Part shown: positions 35,962 through 47,538 of the stretch, one piece after another
Position numbering within the stretch: position 1 is the first letter of the stretch
Layout: every line of letters begins with the position of its first letter
Source: an uncultured Clostridia bacterium
GTDB taxonomy: Bacteria; Bacillota; Clostridia; Lachnospirales; CAMZNU01
DNA: 64,000 nt
NCBI GenBank assembly: GCA_947313885.1
Contig: CAMZNU010000012.1
Location: 1-64,000, forward strand
Direction of reading: 5' to 3'
Made by a program: the position numbers and the translations under genes
Notes under the pieces: model-generated
Seen by the model: only the letters and a program-made list of their open reading frames with translations
The model's database searches: none
What the model was told of the DNA's origin: nothing

Positions 35962-36822
35962 ATGAATTATAAAGTAGATGGTGAAAACATAATTTTAACG
36001 GCTATGAATAGTTTTAAAATAAGTGAAATTCTAGAGTGTGGTCAATGCTTTAGGTTTACAAAGGTTAAAGAAGATGAATATAAAATAATAGCAAAAGGTA
36101 AAGTTTTAACTATTAAACAGAAAGGTAAAGAAATTACTTTCACGCCGTGCACAAAAGATGAGTTTGAAAAAATATGGATTGATTATTTCGACCTTTCATT
36201 AGATTATGATGTAATAAAAGATCAGTTTAGAAATGATCTTATTTTGAAAGAGGCGATAAAATTTGGTGAAGGTATAAGAATTTTAAACCAAGATGAATTT
36301 GAATGCTTAATTTCATTTATTATAAGTCAAAACAATAGAATACCTATGATAAAAAAAGTTATAAATAATATTAGCGAAAAATATGGAACAAAAGTAGGGA
36401 ATGACTATTTGTTTCCAACAGTGGAGCAATTATCAAAAGCAACTTTAATAGAGTTAAGACAATGTAAAACGGGATTTAGAGATAAATACATTGTAGATGC
36501 TATAGAAAAAATTACTACTAATAAGCTGGACATCTATGCTATCAACAACTTAAGTACAGATAAATTAAAAAAAGAATTAATGACTATAAAAGGTGTAGGG
36601 GAAAAAGTATCGGACTGTGTGTTATTATTTGCATTTAATAGGAAGGAAAGATTTCCAGTAGACGTATGGGTTAAAAGAGTGATGGAAAATTTATATTTTA
36701 ATAACGAAGATACAGATAAAGCAGTAATAGAACGTTATGCAAAAAATAATTTTGGCAATTATGCAGGAATAGCACAACAATATTTATTTAACTATGCGTT
36801 TCATAAGAAGGTAGGTAAATAA
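35962..36822 (+). CDS. 8-oxoguanine DNA glycosylase (OGG1 type)
   Basis: The 286-aa HhH-GPD glycosylase/lyase for oxidised guanine. The N-terminal domain starts with CGQCFRFTKV; the catalytic domain has ECLISFIISQNN, the hairpin IKGVGEKVSDC with catalytic Lys215, and Asp234 in PVDVWVKR. The 19-residue Lys-Asp spacing equals human OGG1 (K249/D268). No C-terminal Fe-S cysteines are present, unlike Nth. It starts 6 nt after holA and closes that operon. Confidence 0.9.
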   Translation: MNYKVDGENIILTAMNSFKISEILECGQCFRFTKVKEDEYKIIAKGKVLTIKQKGKEITFTPCTKDEFEKIWIDYFDLSLDYDVIKDQFRNDLILKEAIKFGEGIRILNQDEFECLISFIISQNNRIPMIKKVINNISEKYGTKVGNDYLFPTVEQLSKATLIELRQCKTGFRDKYIVDAIEKITTNKLDIYAINNLSTDKLKKELMTIKGVGEKVSDCVLLFAFNRKERFPVDVWVKRVMENLYFNNEDTDKAVIERYAKNNFGNYAGIAQQYLFNYAFHKKVGK

Positions 36823-36832
36823 TAATGTAATA

Positions 36833-36861
36833 TTGCATATAAAAAATAAATATAATATAAT
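36833..36861 (+). promoter_or_regulatory. groESL promoter
   Basis: TTGCAT (36833-36838), a 17-bp spacer and consensus TATAAT (36856-36861) lie 30 nt before the groES ATG. I looked for the HrcA operator CIRCE (TTAGCACTC-N9-GAGTGCTAA) and for a CtsR box in the whole spacer and saw neither. Confidence 0.65.
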
Positions 36862-36891
36862 TTTAATGAAAACATTTTTGAAGGAGGCATT

Positions 36892-38805
<1,914 letters not shown>

Positions 38806-38820
38806 ACATATTTAATTCAA

Positions 38821-38852
38821 AAAAAGATAGTATTTTAATACTATCTTTTTTT
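38821..38852 (+). terminator. groESL terminator
   Basis: AAAAAGATAGTATT (38821-38834) and AATACTATCTTTTTTT (38837-38852) form a stem with a very short loop and a T-rich end, 15 nt after groEL. Confidence 0.88.
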
Positions 38853-38958
38853 GTGAGAAATTAATTATTAATTTAACAAATATTAAATTTTCTGTTTATT
38901 TTTACATAAAAAGATGTATAATATTTATTGTATAAAATATTACTTAGAGGAGGACGGT

Positions 38959-40305
38959 ATGGAAAAAGTTTTCGAAGAGTTTTTAAGTGATTTAAAAGAT
39001 TTAATTAGTATAAGGAGTGTACTAGGTGATGAAAAAAATAATGCACCTTTTGGCGTTGAAATAAATAAGGCGTTAGATAAGACTTTGGAGATTAGTAAAA
39101 AGTTAGGATTTAAAACTTACAAAGATCCAGCTGGTTATTATGGTTATGCGGATATTGGAAGCGGTAATGAAATGATTGGAATTCTTGGGCATATAGACGT
39201 AGTGCCAGAAGGAGATCTTGAAAAATGGAATACAAAGCCATATGATTTGATGCAAATAGAAGATAAGTTGTATGGACGTGGTACGCAAGATGATAAAGGA
39301 CCTGTATTGATTGCGATGTATGCAGTAAAAAAATTAATAGACGACGGATATAAGTTTAATAAAAAAATAAGATTTATATTTGGAACAGATGAAGAAAATT
39401 TGTGGAGAGGTATAACTAAATATACAGATAAAGAACAAATACCTAACTATGGATTTACACCAGATTCAAAATTTCCATTAATTTATGCTGAAAAAGGTCT
39501 TCTTCAATGTAAATTGAAAAGTAAAAAAAGTTCGCAAGTTGTTTTAGAAGGTGGAGATGCCTATAATTCAGTGCCATCAAAAATAACATATACAGCTAAA
39601 AATAATGAAGAAGCTAACAATATATGCATGAAATTGGATGCACATAAGTTTGAATATGAAATAAAAGATTTAGAAATAACAGTTATGGGCAAAGCTATGC
39701 ATGCAGCATCGGCGGATAAGGGAGTAAATGCCATTTCAAGATTATGTGTAGTTCTAGATGAGATGAACTTTAAAAGTAATGTAATAAAGTTTATGGCAAG
39801 TGAAGTAAAAGAAAATGCTAATGGTAAATATATATTTGGCGACGTGCAAGATACAGATACTGGAAAACTTATGTTTAACGTAGGTAAAATAAAATTAGAT
39901 GAAGATGAAGAATTAAATGTAGATATGAGAATGCCTATTTGCATAGAAAAAGATGAAGTAATATCAAAATTAACAGAAGTTGCAAGTAAATATAATTTAG
40001 AAGTTATAGAGTATGATTATTTAAGACCTGTTAGAGTAGAGAAAAAGTCGAAATTGGTAAAAGTATTAATGGAAGCATATAGAGAAGTAACAAATGATTT
40101 AATTAGCGAGCCAGAAGCAAGTGGTGGTGCAACATATGCAAGAGCACTTGATAACTGTGTAGCTTATGGAATAGTATTTCCAGACAGTGCAAAAACAGAA
40201 CATCAACCAAATGAATATGTAACAGTAAAAGATGTAACAAGAAGTTATGATGTATATTTAAAAGCAATCAAAAAGTTAAATGAGGGGGATATGACTAATG
40301 AGTAA
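38959..40305 (+). CDS. Sapep/PepV-type M20 dipeptidase
   Basis: A 449-aa metallopeptidase of the Sapep (PepV) branch of M20. The metal-binding blocks are GHIDVVPEG, YGRGTQDDKGP, GTDEENLWRG and, near the end, EASGGATYARALDN. It probably cleaves small dipeptides in the cytoplasm. The frame begins at ATG 38914, but ATG 38959 follows AGAGGAGG and fits the family N-terminus. Its stop overlaps the start of the transporter gene by 8 nt, suggesting that peptide or amino acid uptake and cleavage are linked. Confidence 0.87.
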   Translation: MEKVFEEFLSDLKDLISIRSVLGDEKNNAPFGVEINKALDKTLEISKKLGFKTYKDPAGYYGYADIGSGNEMIGILGHIDVVPEGDLEKWNTKPYDLMQIEDKLYGRGTQDDKGPVLIAMYAVKKLIDDGYKFNKKIRFIFGTDEENLWRGITKYTDKEQIPNYGFTPDSKFPLIYAEKGLLQCKLKSKKSSQVVLEGGDAYNSVPSKITYTAKNNEEANNICMKLDAHKFEYEIKDLEITVMGKAMHAASADKGVNAISRLCVVLDEMNFKSNVIKFMASEVKENANGKYIFGDVQDTDTGKLMFNVGKIKLDEDEELNVDMRMPICIEKDEVISKLTEVASKYNLEVIEYDYLRPVRVEKKSKLVKVLMEAYREVTNDLISEPEASGGATYARALDNCVAYGIVFPDSAKTEHQPNEYVTVKDVTRSYDVYLKAIKKLNEGDMTNE

Positions 40306-41824
40306 TAGAAAATTTAAAATGCCAACGTCGTACACAACGTTGTTCATTCTTATAAGTTTAGTAGCAGTAGTAACATGGTTTGTACCAGGTGGAGAGTGGG
40401 TTGATGGTGTATACTCAGAAATAGAAACACAGCCACAAGGAATATATAACATTTTATCAGCACCTATAGAAGGATTTTTTAGTGCAGTTGATATTGCATT
40501 ATTTGTAATGGTAATAGGTGGGTTTTTAGCAATAGTAATGAAAACAGGTGCTATTGATGCAGGTGTTGGTACTATAATTAAAAAAAATGAAGGTAAGGAA
40601 TATATTTTAATACCTGTACTTATGACTATATTTGCACTAGGTGGAACTAGTTTTGGATTAGCAGAAGAGACAGTAGCATTTTATCCGTTATTACTACCTG
40701 TTTTAATTTTATCAGGATATGACACATTAGTAGCTATGATGATAATATTAGTAGGTTCTGGAGTTGGAGTATTAGGATCTACAGTAAATCCATTTGCTGT
40801 AGGTGCAGCATCCGAAGCGGCTGGTATTAGTATGGGTGATGGTTTAGGTTTTAGAGCTTTATATTTAGTTATAATAACTATTGTAGCTATATTATATACT
40901 CTTAGATATGCGAACAAAGTTAAAAAAGATAAAACAAAGTCTAATGTTTATGATCTATACGATGAACATCAAAAAGCATTTAATACAGCAAGCACAGATA
41001 TTGAATTAATTACAAAAAAACAAAAAATAGTATTATTTTTATTTGGGTTAACATTTTTCATAATGATAATGGGTGTAATACCATGGGGCAAAATTGAGTA
41101 TGGAGATGGTAATACAGTTACAATATTTAACGATATACATAACTGGTTAGCAAAATTTAGTATATTAGGTCTTGAGAATAACAGTACGGATATGTACTGG
41201 GATAATTACAGCGGTGCAGAAGCGTATGGTGCGGCCTTAGGTGATTGGTGGTTTGGTCAAATGATAGTGCTATTTTTTGCAATGAGTATAATTATCGGTA
41301 AAGTATACGGGTATAAAGAAGATGTAATAGTATCAACATTTATAGATGGTGCAAGAGATTTATTAGGGGTATCATTAGTAGTTGGTATGTCAGCGGGTAT
41401 TAAAATTATATTACAATCAAGTGGAATGGATGCTACGTTATTATACTATGCATCAGAAGCATTAAAAGGATTTGGCGAGATAGTATTTATAAACTTAGCT
41501 TTCTTATTTTACTTACCTATGTCATTTTTAATACCCTCAACATCAGGATTGGCAGGTTCGACTATACCTGTGCTAGCACCGTTATCAGAAATAATATTTG
41601 AAACAGCAAAGCCAGGCACAGGATCGGCATTAACGATAATGGCATTTTCTCATGCAAGTGGTATAATAAATATAATAACTCCTACATCTGGCGTAGTTCT
41701 AGGAGGTCTTGCTTTATGTAAAGTTCCGTACACTACGTGGATAAAACATTTAGCTGGTTTTATAGGTTTAATGATAATTTTGAGTATGAGTTATTTAACT
41801 ATATTAACTTTAATTTTAAGATAA
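40298..41824 (+). CDS. YfcC family transporter (basic amino acid antiporter-like)
   Basis: A 508-aa integral membrane protein with about 12 helices. The start, MPTSYTTLFILISLVAVVTW followed by FVPGG, is the typical YfcC N-terminus. Further marks are EETVAFYPLLLP, GSTVNPFAVGAASEAAG and, late, PSTSGLAGSTIPVLAPLSE and TPTSGVVLGGLA. YfcC proteins are predicted to exchange amino acids or short acids; the substrate here is open, but the neighbouring dipeptidase suggests amino acids. The birA gene begins on the base after its stop codon. Confidence 0.85.
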   Translation: MSNRKFKMPTSYTTLFILISLVAVVTWFVPGGEWVDGVYSEIETQPQGIYNILSAPIEGFFSAVDIALFVMVIGGFLAIVMKTGAIDAGVGTIIKKNEGKEYILIPVLMTIFALGGTSFGLAEETVAFYPLLLPVLILSGYDTLVAMMIILVGSGVGVLGSTVNPFAVGAASEAAGISMGDGLGFRALYLVIITIVAILYTLRYANKVKKDKTKSNVYDLYDEHQKAFNTASTDIELITKKQKIVLFLFGLTFFIMIMGVIPWGKIEYGDGNTVTIFNDIHNWLAKFSILGLENNSTDMYWDNYSGAEAYGAALGDWWFGQMIVLFFAMSIIIGKVYGYKEDVIVSTFIDGARDLLGVSLVVGMSAGIKIILQSSGMDATLLYYASEALKGFGEIVFINLAFLFYLPMSFLIPSTSGLAGSTIPVLAPLSEIIFETAKPGTGSALTIMAFSHASGIINIITPTSGVVLGGLALCKVPYTTWIKHLAGFIGLMIILSMSYLTILTLILR

Positions 41825-42511
41825 ATGGAACATATAGAATTGCAATATTATGATGAGTTGCCATCAACTATGAAATATATGAAAGAAATTGGATATCAGA
41901 AAGATTTTTTTACAGTTGTAGTAAAAAAACAACATTGTGGGTATGGTAGGCAAGGACGTGTATACGAAAGTCAAGAAGGTGGATTGTATTTAACGATGCA
42001 AGTTAAGCCCGATGTAGAGTTATCAAAATTTACAACATTTGGTTTAGTAGTAGGGTTAACGATATTACAAAGTATAAAATCTATAGATAATAGCATTGAT
42101 ATAAAATTAAAGTACCCTAACGATATAATTTTAAATGATAAAAAATTAGGAGGTATATTAATTGAATACGATTCTAAAAAATATTATAACATTGGTATAG
42201 GTTTAAATATAAATAACAAGTTAGATAACAATATTAAGGATATAGCAACATCTCTTTTAAAAGAGGGATATAAAATAAATAGTGATGAGTTGCTTAAGAT
42301 GTTGTTAAAACAATTAGTTGAAAACTATAATAAATTTTTGAAAGTAGGGTTTAAAGGATTTATAAATGAATATAAACAAAATACGAATATAGGCAACAAT
42401 ATTATTACAACATATAAAGGTAAAAAAATAGAAGGTAAAATTATTGATATAAAAGTATCAGGCGAACTTTTAATGTTATATAGAAATGAAAAAATAACAA
42501 TAACTTTATAA
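41825..42511 (+). CDS. birA: biotin-[acetyl-CoA-carboxylase] ligase without DNA-binding domain
   Basis: A 228-aa biotin protein ligase that attaches biotin to carboxylase carrier domains. Catalytic blocks are YDELPSTM, the biotinoyl-AMP loop GYGRQGRVYES and KYPNDIILNDKKLGGILIE. A small C-terminal SH3-like domain closes the protein. The N-terminal helix-turn-helix of the repressor form is absent, so it should not regulate biotin genes. It has no gap from yfcC (ATG directly after TAA). Confidence 0.9.
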   Translation: MEHIELQYYDELPSTMKYMKEIGYQKDFFTVVVKKQHCGYGRQGRVYESQEGGLYLTMQVKPDVELSKFTTFGLVVGLTILQSIKSIDNSIDIKLKYPNDIILNDKKLGGILIEYDSKKYYNIGIGLNINNKLDNNIKDIATSLLKEGYKINSDELLKMLLKQLVENYNKFLKVGFKGFINEYKQNTNIGNNIITTYKGKKIEGKIIDIKVSGELLMLYRNEKITITL

Positions 42512-42576
42512 AAATAAGAATAATTAAACTAAATTATAAATAAGTATAGTACATAACAATTGAAAGGATTGGGAAT

Positions 42577-43767
42577 GTGAAAAAAACTATACTTATTTTT
42601 TTTATGGCTTTTTTACTAATGACGACTAATGTTTTAGGAAGTGAGTTAAAAATAGTATCAAAAGGGGCGATATTATATGATTATAAAACAGGACGTGTGT
42701 TGTATGGTAAAAACGAGAATGAACGATTGCCTATGGCAAGTACTACTAAAATAATGACGCTAATAGTTGCATTAGAAAATGCAGACATTAGCGACACAGT
42801 AACAGTATCAAAAAAAGCATCTAAAGCACCAAAGGTAAAAATGAATTTAAAGGAAGGTGAAAAAATAAAGTTAGAATATTTGTTATATGCGTTAATGTTA
42901 GAGTCATCTAATGATTCGGCAATAGCAATAGCGGAACATGTCTTTGGTAGTGTAGAAGCATTTTGTGAAGAAATGAACAAAAAAGCAATTGAACTAGGTG
43001 CATTGAATACAAATTTTGAGTCACCAAATGGTTTGGACAATGGACTTGAGCATTATTCAACGGCGTACGATATGGCATTAATATCAGCATATGCGTTAGA
43101 AAACGATGAAGCTATGAAAATAATGAGAACCGACAAAATAAAATTTTCAAGCGATCTACGAGAGTATTCTTTTAAAAATAGAAATAGACTTTTAAAAGAA
43201 TATAATGGCGCTAATGGTGGTAAAACGGGTTTCACAAATAAAGCAGGGCAATGTTTTATTGGCATGGCTAAACGTGACGATATGCAATTAATAACAGTGG
43301 TGCTTGCAAGTGGATGGGGAGAAGTTGGAAAAGAAAGAAAATGGATAGACACAAAAATATTATTAGATTATGGGTTTAATAATTATAACTACCACATTAT
43401 AAAAACAGCGGGTAAATATGAGTCATCAGTTTTAAACATAAATAATTCGAGGGTAGAAGAGATACCATTATTTTATGAAGTAGAAGAAGATATAGAATTA
43501 CCATTAAGAGATGATGAAGTAGAAAATTTAGTAATTAAAAAAGAGTATATAAATGAAAAAGATGCTCCAGTAGAGATGTTAGAAAAGGTAGGAAGTGCTA
43601 CGATATTATTAGGTGAAGAGGTTATAGAGGAAATGGATATAGTAACAAATGGTACGGCACATATTCATGATTTTATAGCTAAAGTAGAAAATGTATTAGA
43701 TGAATGGCTTAGTTTAGGAACAAAAGAAGAACCGCATATAAATATTAGAGTTCTTATAGAAAAGTAA
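42577..43767 (+). CDS. D-alanyl-D-alanine carboxypeptidase (DacF/PBP5 type)
   Basis: A 396-aa low-molecular-weight penicillin-binding protein that trims pentapeptides of peptidoglycan. A signal peptide (about 1-21) precedes the catalytic domain with the SxxK motif Ser55-T-T-Lys58, SSN in LESSNDSAIA and KTG in GGKTGFTNK. A PBP5-type beta domain follows (about 280-370). The C-terminus has a weak amphipathic helix that could attach it to the membrane. The start is GTG 42577, with AAAGGA some 12 nt upstream. In spore formers related enzymes act in the vegetative wall or the spore cortex. Confidence 0.9.
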   Translation: MKKTILIFFMAFLLMTTNVLGSELKIVSKGAILYDYKTGRVLYGKNENERLPMASTTKIMTLIVALENADISDTVTVSKKASKAPKVKMNLKEGEKIKLEYLLYALMLESSNDSAIAIAEHVFGSVEAFCEEMNKKAIELGALNTNFESPNGLDNGLEHYSTAYDMALISAYALENDEAMKIMRTDKIKFSSDLREYSFKNRNRLLKEYNGANGGKTGFTNKAGQCFIGMAKRDDMQLITVVLASGWGEVGKERKWIDTKILLDYGFNNYNYHIIKTAGKYESSVLNINNSRVEEIPLFYEVEEDIELPLRDDEVENLVIKKEYINEKDAPVEMLEKVGSATILLGEEVIEEMDIVTNGTAHIHDFIAKVENVLDEWLSLGTKEEPHINIRVLIEK

Positions 43768-43840
43768 GTATAAATAGTACAAATTATGAATATATATATA
43801 AAGAAAAGATAAATAAAATATTTTAAAAGGGGAGTTTTAT

Positions 43841-45322
43841 ATGGAAAAGTTCAATATATACAAAGATATATCAGAAAGAACAAATGGAGATATTTACATA
43901 GGGGTAGTAGGACCTGTAAGAACAGGTAAGTCAACATTCATAAAAAAATTTATGGATCTATTAGTAATACCAAATATAGAGGATGACAATGTACGTGCAA
44001 GAGCAATTGATGAATTACCACAAAGTGGTTCTGGGAGATCGATAATGACAACAGAGCCTAAATTTGTACCAAATGAATCAGTAGAAATTACGGTTAATGG
44101 AGAGGTAAATCTAAATGTTAGAATGATAGATTGCGTAGGGTACGTTGTAGAGGGTGCAGAAGGTCATATAGATGGGATAGAGCCTAGAATGATAAATACA
44201 CCATGGTCAGAAGCACAAATGCCATTTGTAGAAGCGGCGGAATTTGGAACGAGAAAAGTTATAGCAGACCATTCAACAATAGGAATTGTAATAACAACAG
44301 ATGGAAGTGTAACGGAAATTGATAGAGAAAACTACATAGATGGCGAAAACAGAGTAATAGATGAATTGAAAGAGTTAGGCAAGCCATACGTAATAGTATT
44401 AAATACTAATATACCTTACAATGAGGAAACGTTGCTATTAAAAGAAGAGTTAGAAAGTAAACATAAAGTACCTGTAATAGCTTTAAATTGTGCACAAATA
44501 CAAGAAGACGATATACATAAAGTTTTAGAATCTGTGTTATATGAGTTTCCAGTAAGTGAAATGAAGTTTAAAATGCCTAAATGGTTGGAGACATTAGAAA
44601 ATGATCATTGGTTAAAAAAAGATTTAATTATTAAAATAAAAAACACAACAAAGGACCTAGATAACATAAAAAGTATAGATAATTGTTTAGGTGAAATAGA
44701 AGATAGTGAACATATAAAGAAAATGAATTTAGAAACAATAAAACTAGGTGAAGGTAAAATAAGTGTCGAAATAGCCATAGAGGAAATGTTATTTTATAAA
44801 GTTTTAAGTGAAACGACAGGTGTGGAAATAAAAAGTGAATACGAATTAATTTCAAATATAAAACTATTAGCAGAAGCGAATAAAGAATATGAAAAAATAA
44901 AAAGTGCAATTGATGAAGTTGAAAGAAGTGGATACGGAATAGTCTCACCATCTTTAGAAGATATGAATTTAGGTAAACCTGAATTAGTAAAACACGGATC
45001 AAGATACGGAGTAAAAATAAAGGCTACAGCACCATCATTACATTTAATTAAAGTAGATGTAGAAACAGAAATATCACCAATTATAGGGTCAGAGGAACAA
45101 AGTTTAGATCTAATTAATTATGTAACTAATGAAATGGAGCAAGAAGAGATGAGTAAAGTATGGGAATTAAATATGTTTGGTAGAACAATGCAAGAATTAG
45201 TTAAAGACGGACTTAAAGCAAAAACAAATCAAATGCCAGAAGATGCACAAGTTAAATACCAAGAAAGTTTACAACGAATAATAAACGATGGTTCTGGAGG
45301 ACTAATATGTATATTGCTATAA
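43841..45322 (+). CDS. spoIVA: stage IV sporulation protein A
   Basis: SpoIVA (493 aa) is the ATPase that polymerises on the forespore surface to form the base of the spore coat. The N-terminal P-loop domain has GPVRTGKST (about 24-32) and SGRSIMTTEPKFVP. A middle domain and the C-terminal region ending GSGGLICILL, with the Cys and hydrophobic tail that localise it, are intact. The AGGGGAG site is strong. This gene is the clearest sign that the organism is, or recently was, an endospore former. No convincing sigma-E promoter could be fixed in the AT-rich spacer. Confidence 0.96.
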   Translation: MEKFNIYKDISERTNGDIYIGVVGPVRTGKSTFIKKFMDLLVIPNIEDDNVRARAIDELPQSGSGRSIMTTEPKFVPNESVEITVNGEVNLNVRMIDCVGYVVEGAEGHIDGIEPRMINTPWSEAQMPFVEAAEFGTRKVIADHSTIGIVITTDGSVTEIDRENYIDGENRVIDELKELGKPYVIVLNTNIPYNEETLLLKEELESKHKVPVIALNCAQIQEDDIHKVLESVLYEFPVSEMKFKMPKWLETLENDHWLKKDLIIKIKNTTKDLDNIKSIDNCLGEIEDSEHIKKMNLETIKLGEGKISVEIAIEEMLFYKVLSETTGVEIKSEYELISNIKLLAEANKEYEKIKSAIDEVERSGYGIVSPSLEDMNLGKPELVKHGSRYGVKIKATAPSLHLIKVDVETEISPIIGSEEQSLDLINYVTNEMEQEEMSKVWELNMFGRTMQELVKDGLKAKTNQMPEDAQVKYQESLQRIINDGSGGLICILL

Positions 45323-45361
45323 TAAATTAGTAAATATTAATATTATATTAAATGTAATATT

Positions 45362-45395
45362 AAAAAAGTGTATAATTATTTATACACTTTTTTTT
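45362..45395 (+). terminator. terminator after spoIVA
   Basis: GTGTATAA (45368-45375), loop TTAT, TTATACAC (45380-45387) and a nine-T tract, with the A run at 45362-45367 extending the stem. Confidence 0.88.
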
Positions 45396-45417
45396 GAGAA
45401 ATTTTAAGGAGGATACT

Positions 45418-45669
45418 ATGGAAAATAGTTATAAATTTTACAGCAACAAAGATTGTTTTTATTTCCCTTGTCATAAAGTTGTCGATGAGAGTAAATTTAA
45501 TTGTATGTTTTGTTTTTGTCCTTTGTATTTAATGGGTGATAAATGTGGTGGCAATTATAAATATATTAAGGATAATGAAAATGATATAAAAGATTGTAGT
45601 AAGTGCATGCTACCACACAATGAAAATTCACATAGTATTATTGTAGAAAAATTATTTGGGAATAATTAA
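45418..45669 (+). CDS. cysteine-rich small domain protein
   Basis: An 83-aa protein with nine or more conserved cysteines: CFYFPCHK, CMFCFCP, DKCGG and DCSKCMLPH. This matches the 'cysteine-rich small domain' family (PF04071 by memory), small zinc- or Fe-S-binding proteins of unknown function that are sometimes attached to cobalamin-related enzymes. The frame extends up to 45394, but ATG 45418 follows AAGGAGG. It lies alone between the spoIVA terminator and the fhs promoter. Confidence 0.75.
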   Translation: MENSYKFYSNKDCFYFPCHKVVDESKFNCMFCFCPLYLMGDKCGGNYKYIKDNENDIKDCSKCMLPHNENSHSIIVEKLFGNN

Positions 45670-45679
45670 TAAAAAACAA

Positions 45680-45708
45680 TTGCATTTAAATATAAACAAA
45701 TGTATCAT
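45680..45708 (+). promoter_or_regulatory. candidate fhs promoter
   Basis: TTGCAT (45680-45685), a 17-bp spacer and TATCAT (45703-45708). The -35 is identical to that proposed for groESL. Confidence 0.5.
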
Positions 45709-45755
45709 GTAAATGTAAAGTAAATTATATATTTTTTCGTCATAAGGAGAATGAA

Positions 45756-47426
45756 ATGAAATCAGATATCCAAATTGCACAAGAAGTTAAAATGGTACAC
45801 ATAGAAGAAATATCAAAAAAATTAGGAATCAATGATAAAGACATTGATATGTACGGTAAGTATAAAGCTAAAATTAACAGTAATTTATTACAACAATTAG
45901 ATAATAATGATAATTCTAAATTAGTACTAGTGACAGCAATAAACCCTACATCAGCAGGAGAAGGTAAAACTACAACGACAGTAGGGCTAGGAGATGCACT
46001 TAATAGAATAGGTAAAAAAACAGTAATAGCATTAAGAGAACCGTCATTAGGTCCTGTATTTGGAGTTAAGGGTGGTGCGGCAGGTGGTGGATATTCACAA
46101 GTTGTGCCTATGGAGGATATAAATTTACACTTTACAGGTGACTTACATGCAATAGGAACAGCAAATAACTTATTAGCGGCATTACTAGATAATCATATAT
46201 ATCAAGGGAATAAATTAAATATAGATACTAGAAGAATAACATGGAAACGTGCCGTTGATATGAATGATAGACAATTAAGATACATAACAAATGGTTTAGG
46301 TGGCAGATTAAATGGTGTACCTCGTGAAGATGGGTTTGATATCACGGTAGCATCAGAAGTAATGGCTGTATTTTGTTTATCAAATTCATTGAAAGAGTTA
46401 AAAGAAAATTTATCAAATATGGTAGTAGCATATACATTTGATAACGACCCAATATATACAAAAGATTTAAATGCACAAGGTGCATTAACGGCGTTATTAA
46501 AAGATGCTTTTTCACCAAACTTAGTACAAACACTAGAAAAAACGCCAGCATTTATACACGGGGGACCTTTTGCCAATATAGCGCATGGTTGTAACTCTAT
46601 AGTTGCTACAAAAATGGCTATGAAATTAGCAGATATAACTGTTACAGAAGCAGGGTTTGGTGCGGACTTAGGAGCCGAGAAATTTATAGATATAAAATGC
46701 AGAAAAGCGGGAATAAAACCAGATTGCGTAGTTTTAGTGGCTACTGTAAGAGCTTTAAAACTAAATGGTGGATGTGATAAAAAAGAGTTAGGAGTAGAAG
46801 GTTTAAGTTATTTAGAAAAAGGTATAGTAAACCTTGAAAGACATATAGACAACATTAAAAATGTATATGGTCTTCCTGTAGTAGTTGCAGTAAATAGATT
46901 CCCAACAGATACAGATGATGAATTAAATTATGTGTTTAATAAAGCTAAAGAAAAAGGTGCAAGAGCATCATTATCAGAAGTGTTTACAAAAGGTAGTGAA
47001 GGGGGAGTTGATTTAGCTAACCAAGTCATTGAAGCTATGGAAGAAAAAAACAACTTTAACTTTGTATATGATTCAAATAAAGGTTTACTTGAAAAAATAG
47101 AAGCAGTAGCAAAAAAAGTGTATAGAGCCGATAATGTAAATGCATCGCCGTTAGTAATGAAAAAATTAAATAAGTTTGAAGATTTAGGTTATGGTAACTT
47201 ACCAATTTGTATTGCTAAAACACAAACATCATTTTCGGACAATGCAAAATTATTAGGTGCACCAGAAAATTTTGATATAACTATTAAAGAAGTAAAATTA
47301 TCAGCGGGGGCTGGGTTTATAGTTGTAATAACAGGAAATATAATGACAATGCCAGGATTACCAAAAAAACCATCATCAGAAAATATAGATGTTGATGAAA
47401 ATGGTATGATAACAGGATTATTTTAA
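45756..47426 (+). CDS. fhs: formate-tetrahydrofolate ligase
   Basis: A 556-aa ATP-dependent enzyme making 10-formyl-tetrahydrofolate from formate, used for purine and one-carbon supply and in acetogens for the methyl branch. The P-loop [11 protein letters not shown] (about residue 67) and the blocks [19 protein letters not shown] and [15 protein letters not shown] are diagnostic, as is the late [11 protein letters not shown]-like end (here [13 protein letters not shown]). It is flanked by its own promoter and terminator. No other folate or acetyl-CoA pathway gene is adjacent, so acetogenesis cannot be inferred. Confidence 0.97.
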   Translation: MKSDIQIAQEVKMVHIEEISKKLGINDKDIDMYGKYKAKINSNLLQQLDNNDNSKLVLVTAINPTSAGEGKTTTTVGLGDALNRIGKKTVIALREPSLGPVFGVKGGAAGGGYSQVVPMEDINLHFTGDLHAIGTANNLLAALLDNHIYQGNKLNIDTRRITWKRAVDMNDRQLRYITNGLGGRLNGVPREDGFDITVASEVMAVFCLSNSLKELKENLSNMVVAYTFDNDPIYTKDLNAQGALTALLKDAFSPNLVQTLEKTPAFIHGGPFANIAHGCNSIVATKMAMKLADITVTEAGFGADLGAEKFIDIKCRKAGIKPDCVVLVATVRALKLNGGCDKKELGVEGLSYLEKGIVNLERHIDNIKNVYGLPVVVAVNRFPTDTDDELNYVFNKAKEKGARASLSEVFTKGSEGGVDLANQVIEAMEEKNNFNFVYDSNKGLLEKIEAVAKKVYRADNVNASPLVMKKLNKFEDLGYGNLPICIAKTQTSFSDNAKLLGAPENFDITIKEVKLSAGAGFIVVITGNIMTMPGLPKKPSSENIDVDENGMITGLF

Positions 47427-47460
47427 TAAAAAAAACAGCCTTTCGGCTGTTTTTTTTATT
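47425..47460 (+). terminator. fhs terminator
   Basis: AATAAAAAAAACAGCC, loop TTTC, GGCTGTTTTTTTTATT: a 16-bp stem with GC core and T8 tract starting at the stop codon. The symmetric A/T flanks could also work in the other direction. Confidence 0.93.
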
Positions 47461-47538
47461 AAAATAAATTAAATATATAAAACATTTGTTTTTTAATGTA
47501 ACATATAATGACATAGAAGAAATGAAGGAGATTATGCA

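Noticed and set aside
36823-36891. CIRCE or CtsR operator before groES
   Set aside because: The expected repeats are not present; reported as an absence instead.
43768-43840. sigma-E promoter for spoIVA
   Set aside because: The spacer is so AT-rich that several weak -10-like strings occur, but none has a fitting -35 at the right distance.
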